This document shows, piece by piece, positions 1 through 7,036 of a stretch of DNA of 49,980 nt; position 1 is the stretch's first letter, and every line of letters begins with the position of its first letter. The stretch comes from a virus. Position numbers and translations under genes: made by a program. The notes beneath the pieces are model-generated. The model made no database searches, had not been told where the DNA came from, and saw only the letters and a list, made by a program, of their open reading frames with translations. The stretch is from IMG/VR virus record IMGVR_UViG_3300035201_000148, positions 1-49,980 of that record; one strand, written 5' to 3'.

Positions 1-69
1 CGATTTACTTGTCAAAATTATGCTCTGAAGTATTATATAGCTTTGGAACCTGATTCTACATTCGGATGA
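1..69 (+). CDS. 45: Sliding clamp gp45, C-terminal end only
   Basis: This is the last 22 codons of a gene that begins upstream of the window, ending at TGA 67-69. The peptide ends in NYALKYYIALEPDSTFG, which parallels the C-terminus of T4 gp45 (NYVVALEADSTHDF). gp45 is the trimeric DNA polymerase processivity clamp and the co-activator of late transcription. Its position just ahead of gp44 supports the call, because 45-44-62 is the T4 order. Only the C-terminal tail is visible, so nothing can be said about the rest of the protein. Confidence 0.75.
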   Translation, partial: RFTCQNYALKYYIALEPDSTFG

Positions 70-248
70 AACGTAAAATAGATCCATCTGAATATATGCA
101 AGATGGGTGGGATAGTTCTCCAGGTCCTGTCCACCCATATAAAAGAGGATCCCTTCATAATAAAGTAGGGATGTGGATTATGTGGACATATTATGTTTTG
201 TTCACCTTTATGGTTGTGAGGTTAATATGGGTTCTCAATACAAGGTAG
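66..248 (+). CDS. Small single-span membrane protein
   Basis: A 60-residue protein whose ATG overlaps the gp45 stop codon (ATGA), a sign of translational coupling. The N-terminal half is polar and rich in Pro and Gly. Residues about 34-56 form one hydrophobic segment (VGMWIMWTYYVLFTFMVV) followed by a short basic end, so a single membrane span is likely. I do not recognise a named family. Small membrane proteins like this are scattered between replication genes in T4-like cyanophages, and several more occur in this window. Confidence 0.6.
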   Translation: MKRKIDPSEYMQDGWDSSPGPVHPYKRGSLHNKVGMWIMWTYYVLFTFMVVRLIWVLNTR

Positions 249-460
249 GTGGTAAAGAGTTTGAAGATTGGACACTTGCTCAGGACCAAGCTAGGCAATT
301 GTTGGAAGATGGTATAGAATATGTAAGTATATTGCAATGGGATGATGAACGAAAGACTTGGGGTTTACTTCAAGAATTAAATTTAGAACGTGGTATTATT
401 GGAAAGCAATTCAACACTCACGTTCTTGCACCTTATTATGTTAGACTCAGAGGATTATGA
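227..460 (+). CDS. Small conserved-type protein between clamp and clamp loader
   Basis: A 77-residue protein starting MGSQYKVGGKEFEDW. I chose ATG 227 over the in-frame ATG at 173 because GAGG lies at 218-221, five bases before it, and because the upstream stretch would overlap the membrane protein deeply. The N-terminal half looks like a compact alpha/beta fold (GKEFEDWTLAQDQARQLLEDG); the rest has no recognisable motif. Its TGA overlaps the gp44 ATG, so it is probably co-translated with the clamp loader. Function unknown. Confidence 0.65.
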   Translation: MGSQYKVGGKEFEDWTLAQDQARQLLEDGIEYVSILQWDDERKTWGLLQELNLERGIIGKQFNTHVLAPYYVRLRGL

Positions 461-1398
461 GTGACTTTATTTGGGTTGAAAAATACCGACCCAAGACAAT
501 TGATGAATGCATTCTCCCAGAGAATATTAAGAAAACCTTTAGTGATTTTCTAAATAGGGGTGAAATACCGAATATGTTGCTTGCTGGACCTCCTGGTGTT
601 GGTAAGACTACGGTAGCAAAAGCACTCTGTAATCAATTGGGGGTAGACTACTATGTCATTAATGGATCGGATGAGGGAAGGTTTCTTGATACAGTTCGGA
701 ATAACGCCAAGAACTTTGCGTCTACAGTATCTCTTAGCAGCGAGTCAAAGCATAAAGTCATCATCATCGACGAGGCAGACAATACCACTGCCGACGTACA
801 ACTCCTCCTTAGAGCGTCTATTGAGGAGTTCACCAACAATTGTAGATTCATCTTCACCTGCAACTATAAAAATAAAATCATCGAACCCCTCCACTCGCGG
901 TGTGCTGTGGTCGAGTTCGGCATCAAAGGTAAAGAGAAACCTCAAATTCAAGCTGAGTTCTTCAAACGACTTAATACCATCTTGGACACAGAACGGATCG
1001 AATCCGATAAGAAAGTCCTCATTGAACTCATCAGCAAACACTTTCCAGATTGGAGAAGAATCTTAAATGAGTGTCAGAGATACTCTGTTGGTGGTAAAAT
1101 AGATAGTGGTATACTTGCAACTTTTTCGGATGTAGCGGTAAATGATCTCATTAAAAACCTCAAAGAAAAGAACTTTAAGGAAGTTCGTAAGTGGTGTGTC
1201 AGTAACTTGGATAATGATCCTGCTGTTCTATTACGTCGCATTTACGATTCTCTTTCAGATTCCTTGGTTCCTACATCCATTCCTGCTGCTGTTTTGGTTA
1301 TTGCTAAGTACCAATACCAAATTGCCTTCGTAGCAGATCAAGAAATTAATTTACTTGCTTGCTTAACTGAAATCATGGTGGAGTGTCAATTTAAATGA
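457..1398 (+). CDS. 44: Clamp loader large subunit gp44 (AAA+ ATPase)
   Basis: A 313-residue AAA+ ATPase that, with gp62, loads the gp45 clamp at primer-template junctions using ATP. Walker A is GPPGVGKTT at about 44-52, Walker B IIIDEAD at 102-108, and the clamp-loader SRC motif lies at 147-149. The N-terminal WVEKYRPKTIDE is also typical of RFC/gp44 proteins, and the length matches T4 gp44 (319). The start overlaps the upstream stop as ATGA. Codons from about 700 to 1030 are visibly richer in C-ending triplets than the rest of the gene. Unlike T4, gp62 does not follow directly; about 3.1 kb of other genes separate the two subunits. Confidence 0.97.
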   Translation: MSDFIWVEKYRPKTIDECILPENIKKTFSDFLNRGEIPNMLLAGPPGVGKTTVAKALCNQLGVDYYVINGSDEGRFLDTVRNNAKNFASTVSLSSESKHKVIIIDEADNTTADVQLLLRASIEEFTNNCRFIFTCNYKNKIIEPLHSRCAVVEFGIKGKEKPQIQAEFFKRLNTILDTERIESDKKVLIELISKHFPDWRRILNECQRYSVGGKIDSGILATFSDVAVNDLIKNLKEKNFKEVRKWCVSNLDNDPAVLLRRIYDSLSDSLVPTSIPAAVLVIAKYQYQIAFVADQEINLLACLTEIMVECQFK

Positions 1399-1592
1399 AA
1401 CATTATCAGAAAAGAAAAAGACATGTAAACCATTCAATGTCTAGTGGTAAAGGAACTCCGTGGGCAACCTCAAAAATTTTTACAAGTGTTTATAATAAAC
1501 ATTTGGATGTTAGAGGACCAGGATTTACAGAACCAAATAAAATAAAACAATTGCCAAAGGGAGCAATTGTTGAAATTTTTAAAAATGTGTGA
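1395..1592 (+). CDS. Small basic protein of unknown function
   Basis: A 65-residue, strongly basic protein (start MKHYQKRKRHVNHS) whose ATG overlaps the gp44 stop. It has no membrane segment. The middle (SGKGTPWATSKIFTSVYNKHLDVRGPGF) and C-terminal part (LPKGAIVEIFKNV) look like a folded domain rather than a leader peptide. I do not recognise the family. Overlap with gp44 suggests co-expression with early replication genes. Confidence 0.6.
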   Translation: MKHYQKRKRHVNHSMSSGKGTPWATSKIFTSVYNKHLDVRGPGFTEPNKIKQLPKGAIVEIFKNV

Positions 1593-1598
1593 ATTTAA

Positions 1599-1760
1599 AT
1601 GAGAACTCAAAGAAAAGAAAACTATTATTATGTTTTCTGGACTATAGCAATGATTGCTTTTATAGTTCCACAAGTCTTTACTGCATATGCATATATGAGT
1701 ATTAAAGATCTTCTTGATAAACCAATAAAGGTTGAGTATATAAATCAGGAGACAATGTAA
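1599..1760 (+). CDS. Small membrane protein, possible paralogue of 2423-2674
   Basis: A 53-residue protein starting [18 protein letters not shown] and ending at TAA 1758-1760, which overlaps the pyrE start as TAATG. A basic N-terminus precedes a hydrophobic span (about residues 9-33, [20 protein letters not shown]), followed by [12 protein letters not shown]. The same plan, YY-V/I-FW then a span then a D/LDxPI motif, recurs in the protein at 2423-2674, so the two look like diverged copies flanking pyrE. Function unknown. Confidence 0.6.
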   Translation: MRTQRKENYYYVFWTIAMIAFIVPQVFTAYAYMSIKDLLDKPIKVEYINQETM

Positions 1761-2296
1761 TGAAAGATGAATTATTAGAACTTCTAAAGAAGTATGCATA
1801 TAAGAAAGGAGAGTTTACTCTTTCTTCTGGTAAGACAAGTGAGCATTATGTTAACTGTAAACCAGTAACATTATCTGGGAGGGGATTAACCCTTGCTAGT
1901 TTGTTGATGCTAAAAGAAGTTGAGACTAAAGTAGTAGCAGGACTTACTCTTGGTGCTGATCCTTTAGTTGCAGGAGTTTCTTTAGTATCTGCATTAGATA
2001 GTAGAATGGTTAATGGTTTGATAGTTCGTAAAGAACCTAAAGGTCATGGTACAGAAGCATGGATAGAAGGACCATTACCACCAGAAGGAACAAAGATAAC
2101 TGTATTAGAAGATGTTGTTACTACAGGTGGTTCTGCTATTAAGGCAGTAGAGAAATTGCGTGATGCTGGATATGTGGTAGAAAGAGTAGTGTCCATTGTA
2201 GATAGACAAGAAGGTGGTAAGGATGCTATGATGGAAAAGAAATTAGAACTACGTAGTTTATTTGAATTACCAGAATTGGTAGGAAAATTTTTATGA
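1760..2296 (+). CDS. pyrE: Orotate phosphoribosyltransferase
   Basis: A 178-residue type I phosphoribosyltransferase expected to join orotate to PRPP, giving OMP in de novo pyrimidine synthesis. The PRPP-binding motif [11 protein letters not shown] sits at about 115-125. The flexible catalytic loop RKEPKGHG is at 90-97, and the N-terminal [11 protein letters not shown] matches the OPRT signature. It is slightly shorter than typical bacterial PyrE (about 210), mostly by trimming at the ends. In a phage it fits boosting nucleotide supply along with purM, nrdAB and mazG in this window. It is packed between two small membrane-protein genes. Confidence 0.9.
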   Translation: MKDELLELLKKYAYKKGEFTLSSGKTSEHYVNCKPVTLSGRGLTLASLLMLKEVETKVVAGLTLGADPLVAGVSLVSALDSRMVNGLIVRKEPKGHGTEAWIEGPLPPEGTKITVLEDVVTTGGSAIKAVEKLRDAGYVVERVVSIVDRQEGGKDAMMEKKLELRSLFELPELVGKFL

Positions 2297-2436
2297 CTGA
2301 TGACAACAAGGTAATCTACAGGGCAACAGCAAATCCTAATGCAACTAACAGCGAGTTAGATGCTAAAATCATTATAGACCATACAAAAAAAGATGGAAAC
2401 CGTGACGTTGAGAGAGAAGAAAATGAAAAAGTCTAA
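2293..2436 (+). CDS. Small acidic polar protein
   Basis: A 47-residue hydrophilic protein starting [16 protein letters not shown]. The ATG at 2293 overlaps the pyrE stop (ATGA) and its own TAA at 2434-2436 lies 14 bases inside the next gene. No membrane segment or known motif is visible. The tight coupling on both sides is the main reason to call it a gene; the length makes this uncertain. Confidence 0.45.
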   Translation: MTDDNKVIYRATANPNATNSELDAKIIIDHTKKDGNRDVEREENEKV

Positions 2437-2674
2437 ATTAGAAAAACAAAGACATCAAGTTAAATCTAGATGGTATTATATCTTTTGGGGAACATGTACA
2501 GTAGCAGTATGTGCTGGACAGATTCTTGTTGGAAATGGATTCCGTAGAATGGCAGAAAGTTTTGATAGAGTACTAGATGCTCCTATAAGAATGGATATTG
2601 GTATCCCTGGTCCTAGACATAGAATGGTAATTCCTGAGATGTGGGATCCTGAAGATCCTATGGTTATTCGATGA
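2423..2674 (+). CDS. Small membrane protein with short globular tail
   Basis: An 83-residue protein from ATG 2423 ([14 protein letters not shown]); an upstream in-frame ATG at 2393 is less likely because it would run further into the preceding gene. A very basic N-terminus leads into a span near residues 15-32 (WYYIFWGTCTVAVCAGQILV), then FRRMAESFDRVLDAPIRMDIG and a Pro-rich tail. It shares its layout with the protein at 1599-1760. This is a type often seen in T4-like cyanophages; function unknown. Its stop overlaps the next start (ATGA). Confidence 0.65.
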   Translation: MKKSKLEKQRHQVKSRWYYIFWGTCTVAVCAGQILVGNGFRRMAESFDRVLDAPIRMDIGIPGPRHRMVIPEMWDPEDPMVIR

Positions 2675-3795
2675 TCATAAGTGAGGCAGATGCTTTATGG
2701 GCTGCTGACGAATTTATTGATTATTTTAGAAATTTTACATCAATAGAAGATTATCTTCGATATGTGAAGAAGCAGTTGGTTGCTCAGACAAGTCAACTTT
2801 TTCCTTTGGAGGATGAATTCTTTAATGAAGATATTCCTCCAAATGAGATGGAGTTTGATGTTAAATTTGTTGGAGATAGATTTGAGCATTCCATACCACA
2901 GGATCATTATAATAATCTTTTAGCAGCAGTATCTTCTCATAATAATGAAAGTAATATACCAGGAAGAGAATTACGTTGGATAGTATATGAAAAGAGATCT
3001 CAGAAGGTTGTGGGGTTTGTTCGTTTTGGTTCTCCTACAATTAATTCTAAACCAAGGAATATATGGTTAGGTAAAGCACCTGACCTTTCTGTGTTTAATC
3101 GTCATGCTGCAATGGGATTTGTTATTGTCCCATCTCAACCTTTTGGATATAATTATCTTGGTGGTAAACTTCTTGCATTGATGTGTGTTTCTCATTTTGC
3201 AAGAGAGACTTTGAATGAAGTATTCCAGAAAGATATTGCCTTATTTGAAACTACTTCATTGTATGGTTCTACGACCTCTGCGTCACAGTATGATGGACTA
3301 AAACCTTTCTTTAGGTATAAAGGTTTAACTGAAAGTAAGTTCCTTCCCCTGCTCCATGAAGAGGTCTTTCATAGACTTCATAATAGGTTTACTATATTAA
3401 ATAATAACAAACCATTAACTCTTAATACTGCTTCATCTAAAAAGATGAAAAGACAAACTAAGATGATTGCTTGGACTAAAAATTCTTTAAAGGAATATGG
3501 TCAGGAAGAGAAACTTAAAGAGTTTAATGATGTGATTAAGATGGCATTTAATCTTACACAGAAGAAGAGATATTATATTTCTGATTATGGGTACTCTAAT
3601 GTTAAAGAAGTTATTAATGGTGACCATTATCAATTATGTCCTGGACCTAATTGGGATAAGTTTCATTTAGATAATATTATTTCTTGGTGGAAGAAAAAAG
3701 CAACAAAGAGATATGATAAATTAAAGCAAGAAGGTCGTTTCAGGGATAGGGTCGAACTTTGGACTAATGACGATGATATACAGATCATAAGATAA
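2671..3795 (+). CDS. Large hypothetical protein, DUF4338/DruA-like pattern
   Basis: A 374-residue protein. Residues about 100-225 carry a pattern I associate with DUF4338, the core domain of DruA from Druantia anti-phage systems. It has VVGFVRFGSP, then PRNIWLG, an N-R-H...GFVIVPSQPF stretch, LLALM, and a late FETTSLY...YDGLKPFFRYKGL block. DruA proteins show G-F-x-x-F-G-S-P, PRD-x-WIGW, N-N-x-RFLILPW, L-ETFVD and G-T-C-Y-x-A-N-W in the same order. The match is by eye and distant. A basic C-terminal region (KKMKRQTKMIAWTKNS) could bind nucleic acid. It sits in an early replication segment next to an oxygenase. Confidence 0.55.
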   Translation: MIISEADALWAADEFIDYFRNFTSIEDYLRYVKKQLVAQTSQLFPLEDEFFNEDIPPNEMEFDVKFVGDRFEHSIPQDHYNNLLAAVSSHNNESNIPGRELRWIVYEKRSQKVVGFVRFGSPTINSKPRNIWLGKAPDLSVFNRHAAMGFVIVPSQPFGYNYLGGKLLALMCVSHFARETLNEVFQKDIALFETTSLYGSTTSASQYDGLKPFFRYKGLTESKFLPLLHEEVFHRLHNRFTILNNNKPLTLNTASSKKMKRQTKMIAWTKNSLKEYGQEEKLKEFNDVIKMAFNLTQKKRYYISDYGYSNVKEVINGDHYQLCPGPNWDKFHLDNIISWWKKKATKRYDKLKQEGRFRDRVELWTNDDDIQIIR

Positions 3796-4368
3796 ATGTT
3801 AGAAAATCCCCGCAATGTAGAATTTGATATCTATGTGATGGATGATGTTTTTCCTGAGGATGAACATGTAGAATTTTTGAAACTAATTAGAGAACTTAAT
3901 GGTGATTGGAAACCACGTATTGATGATTTGGATGTGTTTTGGTTTGCATGGAAAGAAGAACATCCAGGTAGAAAATATTTAATGCATCTATTAAATATTG
4001 TGGGTAAACATTTTGATTTATCTTCTGCTATTGGGTATGAAACTTGGATTCGTATGAATACTAGACCTTGCGGTTGGCATCGTGATCATGATGATAGATT
4101 GGAAATGACCACGGGAGAATTAAAATATCCAATGTGTACTACAGTATATTACCCTTATGTTGGGGATGATCTGAAAGATGGTAGACTGTTATTTGAAAAT
4201 GGAACTGTACTTTTACCTAAGACAAATCGAATGGCATTTTTTGGACCAGGTTATTATCATAATGTTGAGGAGTTTACTGGTGAAAGGATTTCTATCTTAC
4301 TTAATCCTTGGAATGAAACTCTTTGTCAAACAGAATGTCATGATCCTTGGAGGAGGTATATGGTATGA
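3796..4368 (+). CDS. 2OG-Fe(II) dioxygenase
   Basis: A 190-residue predicted 2-oxoglutarate/iron(II)-dependent oxygenase. The metal-binding HxD pair is in GWHRDHDD (His95, Asp97), the distal His in GYYHNVEE (about His155), and the 2OG-anchoring Arg in GERISILLNPW (about Arg164). The jelly-roll spacing of these three sites is right for the prolyl 4-hydroxylase-like group. Such enzymes are common in cyanomyoviruses, but their substrates are generally not known. The gene begins directly after the preceding stop and ends in overlap with the next start. Confidence 0.85.
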   Translation: MLENPRNVEFDIYVMDDVFPEDEHVEFLKLIRELNGDWKPRIDDLDVFWFAWKEEHPGRKYLMHLLNIVGKHFDLSSAIGYETWIRMNTRPCGWHRDHDDRLEMTTGELKYPMCTTVYYPYVGDDLKDGRLLFENGTVLLPKTNRMAFFGPGYYHNVEEFTGERISILLNPWNETLCQTECHDPWRRYMV

Positions 4369-4565
4369 GTTGGAAGAAGTATCGTAAATTAACGTTAGAA
4401 GAATGGGGTATACTATCAGTGTTATACCTTGAATACTTTGTACAAAAGTTTCTATGTGGGATATACTTTACTTACCAGAAATTGAGTTACTGGAACTTCA
4501 ATAGAAACTTGGATGAAAGAAATAGAAAACTTGCTGAACAAACACCATTATCAAAAAATGACTGA
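4365..4565 (+). CDS. Small protein upstream of gp62
   Basis: A 66-residue protein from ATG 4365 (MSWKKYRKLTLEEWG). A strong GGAGGAGG at 4349-4356 precedes it by eight bases, which decides the start over the upstream in-frame TTG. The centre (ILSVLYLEYFVQKFLCGIYFTY) is aromatic and hydrophobic and may be a membrane-associated helix; the C-terminal third is polar. The stop overlaps the chosen gp62 start by eight bases. Family unknown. Confidence 0.65.
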   Translation: MSWKKYRKLTLEEWGILSVLYLEYFVQKFLCGIYFTYQKLSYWNFNRNLDERNRKLAEQTPLSKND

Positions 4566-4941
4566 ACTTAAAGACTGGTTGAATTCTATCAACTTTACAA
4601 AGCAAGATTTGCGAGAGGAAGATCCTGATTCTATAAAGGATTATGCTCCTTATATTATCAATCGTTGTTTATCAGGTCATCTTGATTGCATTATGTTTGC
4701 GAATGAGATGAACAAGTATTCGTTCTTAGATAAGGATATGCAATATTCTTTTTATCTAAATACTTTGAGGAAAAAGAAGAGATTCAGTCCCTGGCTCCGT
4801 AAGGATAAAGTCACAGATCTTGAAATCATCAAACAATACTATGGTTATAGTAACGAAAAAGCATCACAAGCTTTGAAAATATTAACCCCTGAACAAATTA
4901 AATTTATTAAACAACGACTTGATACTGGAGGAAGGAAATGA
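4558..4941 (+). CDS. 62: Clamp loader small subunit gp62
   Basis: A 127-residue protein starting MTELKDWLNSINFTK. It is recognised as the cyanophage form of gp62, which joins gp44 to make the clamp loader. Supporting features are YIINRCLSGHLDCIMFANEMN, the KKKRFSPWLRKDK block and the position directly before RegA. It is shorter than T4 gp62 (187). An in-frame ATG at 4513 would add 15 residues but would overlap the preceding gene by more than 50 bases; neither start has a strong ribosome-binding site. The stop overlaps the regA start. Confidence 0.88.
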   Translation: MTELKDWLNSINFTKQDLREEDPDSIKDYAPYIINRCLSGHLDCIMFANEMNKYSFLDKDMQYSFYLNTLRKKKRFSPWLRKDKVTDLEIIKQYYGYSNEKASQALKILTPEQIKFIKQRLDTGGRK

Positions 4942-5378
4942 CGGCTTCGACGGTTGAACCTACTGTAGAGTGGGCCCAAGATAAGATGCTGGAGGTTGTG
5001 CTGAATGAACCAGATGATTTCTTAAAAGTTCGTGAGACTTTAACAAGAATTGGTGTAGCATCCAGAAAGGAAAAGAAACTCTATCAGTCCTGCCATATAC
5101 TGCATAAGCAGGGAAGATATTATATTGTTCACTTTAAGGAACTCTTCGCACTTGATGGGAAACACGCTAACCTTACTGCTAACGATGTTCAGCGTAGGAA
5201 TCGTATTGCTCGTCTCCTTGCTGATTGGGGTTTAATTTCCATAGTTAAGGAAGATTCTGTTGCAGACATTGCACCCCTTAATCAAATTAAAGTATTAGCA
5301 TATAAAGATAAAGGTGACTGGATACTAGAACAGAAGTATAATATAGGAAAGAAGGGGAAGACCCAAGAAACTGAGTGA
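4938..5378 (+). CDS. regA: RegA translational repressor
   Basis: A 146-residue RegA. The blocks DFLKVRETLTRIGVA, LYQSCHILHKQG and YYIVHFKELFALDG follow T4 RegA (122 residues) almost position by position. RegA binds the start regions of early mRNAs, including its own, and blocks ribosome entry. A strong GGAGGAAGG at 4926-4934 favours ATG 4938, which gives an N-terminal extension of 16 residues relative to T4. Met17 (4986, MLEVVLNEPDD) lines up with the T4 start and remains an alternative. There is also a C-terminal tail (GKKGKTQETE). Confidence 0.97.
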   Translation: MTASTVEPTVEWAQDKMLEVVLNEPDDFLKVRETLTRIGVASRKEKKLYQSCHILHKQGRYYIVHFKELFALDGKHANLTANDVQRRNRIARLLADWGLISIVKEDSVADIAPLNQIKVLAYKDKGDWILEQKYNIGKKGKTQETE

Positions 5379-6082
5379 AAAAATTTATTTTTGATGTTGA
5401 CGGAACTCTGACTCCTAGTAGATGTCAGATAAATTCCGAGTTTTTATTATTCATGATGTTCTTTGCAACACGGAATGATGTTTATCTTGTTACTGGTAGT
5501 GACAGGGATAAGACATTAGAACAGGTTGGTGTGGATTTATGTAATGCATCTCAAAGAGTTTATAATTGTTCTGGTTCTGATGCATATGAGCAGGATGAGA
5601 ATGTCTATAGAGATGAATGGACTTTACCTTGGGATGTGGAAAGGTTTTTGTATGATGAATTAGATTATAGTCAATTTATTATGCGTAATGGAAATCATAT
5701 TGAAAGGAGACCTGGTGGGGTTAATTTTAGTATTCTAGGTAGAGCAAAGGATCCTTTTCTTGGTAGAAAGGAATATATGGAATGGGATAAGGAAACTAAT
5801 GAGAGAGCAGATATAGCAGACAGACTTAGAAGTAATTATCCTGGTTTATCTGTTGCTCTTGGTGGTCAAACTGGTATTGATATTGGACCTTGGGGTAGTG
5901 ATAAGAGTCAAATATTGAGAGATTTTTCTGAGAATGATGAACTATATTTCTTTGGCGATAGGATGGAACCAGGTGGAAATGATCATTCTTTAGGGGAAGC
6001 AGTAAAAAATATGGGCGGTTATACGTACCATGTTAAAAATTGGGAAGAGACCCGAACCATATTAGAGGGTATTCACGAATGA
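5375..6082 (+). CDS. Eukaryote-type phosphomannomutase (HAD superfamily)
   Basis: A 235-residue HAD-superfamily protein that follows the eukaryotic phosphomannomutase (PMM1/PMM2) plan. The nucleophile motif FDVDGTLT (Asp7, Asp9) is at the N-terminus, with VTGSDRDKTLEQVG, RNGNHIERRPGGVNFSILGR, FGDRMEPGGND and a GGQTGIDIGPWGSDKSQ block. Expected reaction: mannose-6-phosphate to mannose-1-phosphate, the step before GDP-mannose; members of the family also interconvert glucose-1- and glucose-6-phosphate. The start is GTG, overlapping the regA stop. It probably serves the GDP-sugar genes downstream, although it lies about 29 kb away from them. Confidence 0.88.
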   Translation: MKKFIFDVDGTLTPSRCQINSEFLLFMMFFATRNDVYLVTGSDRDKTLEQVGVDLCNASQRVYNCSGSDAYEQDENVYRDEWTLPWDVERFLYDELDYSQFIMRNGNHIERRPGGVNFSILGRAKDPFLGRKEYMEWDKETNERADIADRLRSNYPGLSVALGGQTGIDIGPWGSDKSQILRDFSENDELYFFGDRMEPGGNDHSLGEAVKNMGGYTYHVKNWEETRTILEGIHE

Positions 6083-6100
6083 CATTTTAGATAGTCTTTG

Positions 6101-6158
6101 CTTAAATAGTAGTGTCGCCGAAAGGGACATCACAACTAAATCTCGCTTTTAAAGGAGG
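6101..6158 (+). promoter_or_regulatory. hsp20 leader: late-type promoter, GNRA hairpin, strong RBS
   Basis: The 81-base gap before hsp20 holds three elements in order. CTTAAATA at 6101-6108 resembles the T4-type late promoter box TATAAATA. At 6113-6129 a short hairpin (TGTC-G-CC, GAAA loop, GG-GACA) has one bulged G and a GNRA tetraloop. AAAGGAGG at 6151-6158 is a strong ribosome-binding site six bases before the ATG. The hairpin would lie at the very 5' end of a transcript from this promoter, so it may stabilise the mRNA. Confidence 0.5.
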
Positions 6159-6163
6159 CTATC

Positions 6164-6595
6164 ATGACTAACCTAGCAAGGTATCACGCTGCGAATCTTC
6201 CAGAATTAATGGAAACGATAAGACGCAACGGATTTGGAATGGACGATTATTTGGATCGTTTTTTCAATGAAACAAGAACAGAGAACTATCCACCTTACAA
6301 CATAGTTCAGGTAAACAATGTAGAAACCAGACTTGAGGTTGCTCTTGCTGGATTCAAAAAGAAAGAAGTTAAGGTTTACACTGAGTTTGGTAAACTAGTT
6401 GTTGAGGGGAACAAAGAGAAGAAAGATGATAAAGATGAGTTAATCTTTAAAGGACTTGCTCAAAGATCCTTCCAAAGAACATGGGGTATCACTGATGATA
6501 CAGAGGTACAGAAAGTTGAATTTGAGGATGGACTACTTACTGTTACAGTAGGAAAGATTGTCCCTGAGCATCATGCCAGAAAAGACTGGCTCTAA
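6164..6595 (+). CDS. hsp20: Small heat-shock protein Hsp20
   Basis: A 143-residue alpha-crystallin-type chaperone. The alpha-crystallin domain spans about residues 43-130 (YNIVQVNNVETRLEVALAGFKKKEVKVYTE is its start; GLLTVTVGKIVPEH its end). The N-terminal arm contains DDYLDRFF, as in other cyanophage Hsp20 proteins. Hsp20 is found in nearly all known cyanomyoviruses and is thought to protect proteins during phage assembly or photo-stress. The gene is a single unit, with its own late-type promoter and leader before it and a strong terminator after it. Confidence 0.95.
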   Translation: MTNLARYHAANLPELMETIRRNGFGMDDYLDRFFNETRTENYPPYNIVQVNNVETRLEVALAGFKKKEVKVYTEFGKLVVEGNKEKKDDKDELIFKGLAQRSFQRTWGITDDTEVQKVEFEDGLLTVTVGKIVPEHHARKDWL

Positions 6596-6617
6596 ATACA
6601 ATTGAGTTCGAGATGGA

Positions 6618-6644
6618 AAGGCAACCTTGACGGTTGCCTTTTTT
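6618..6644 (+). terminator. Rho-independent terminator after hsp20
   Basis: A perfect nine-base-pair stem (AAGGCAACC at 6618-6626, GGTTGCCTT at 6632-6640) with a five-base loop is followed directly by a T run. It lies 22 bases after the hsp20 stop and isolates that gene from the polymerase cluster. Confidence 0.92.
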
Positions 6645-6676
6645 CTTGTTAAAATGTATGGAGGTATGAAGGGATT

Positions 6677-7036
6677 ATGACTATTAAGGTTTTGGTAATG
6701 AAATCTGGTGAAGATGTCATTGCTGATGTGCAAGAAATGGTTAGTGATACTGATCAAGTTATTGGTTATTTTCTTACAAGACCTTGTGTTGTTACATTAA
6801 GAGCTTCTGAAGATCCTACAAGTGATGATGAGCAGGAAGTTTCTATTAGGATGCATCCTTGGATGCCTTTAGCACGAGAGAAGTTAATTCCCATTAGTAC
6901 TGATTGGGTTGTTACTATGGTAACTCCAGTAGAAAAAGTTTTAGAAATGTACCAAAAGGAAGTATTAAACGATGGACAAGAAACCGATACAACTGATAAT
7001 TCTGACGAACAACCTAAAGCTGGTCTCACAGATTGA
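6677..7036 (+). CDS. Sm-like fold protein candidate, first of a tandem pair
   Basis: A 119-residue protein with an N-terminal part typical of small beta-barrel Sm-like phage proteins (IKVLVMKSGEDVIADVQEM), then IGYFLTRPCVV, HPWMPLAREKLIPISTDWVVTMVTP and an acidic tail (ETDTTDNSDEQP). The following gene encodes a shorter protein with the same order of elements, so the two look like tandem paralogues. An Sm/Hfq-like role would mean RNA binding, but this is inference from fold-like sequence only. It starts 33 bases after the hsp20 terminator, so an undetected promoter may lie in between or a read-through transcript may be used. Confidence 0.6.
   Translation: MTIKVLVMKSGEDVIADVQEMVSDTDQVIGYFLTRPCVVTLRASEDPTSDDEQEVSIRMHPWMPLAREKLIPISTDWVVTMVTPVEKVLEMYQKEVLNDGQETDTTDNSDEQPKAGLTD

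Noticed and set aside
653-1066. 137-codon open frame overlapping gp44
   Set aside because: It lies in the C-rich codon patch of gp44, has Ser-rich low-complexity sequence and no convincing ribosome-binding site; a by-product of few stop codons.
1470-1799. 109-codon minus-strand frame near pyrE
   Set aside because: It crosses three well-packed plus-strand genes and its protein looks like a reverse reading of A/T-rich DNA.
6591-6598. TCTAAATA at the end of hsp20 as a late promoter
   Set aside because: A strong terminator follows at 6618, before the next gene, so a transcript from here would be cut off at once.
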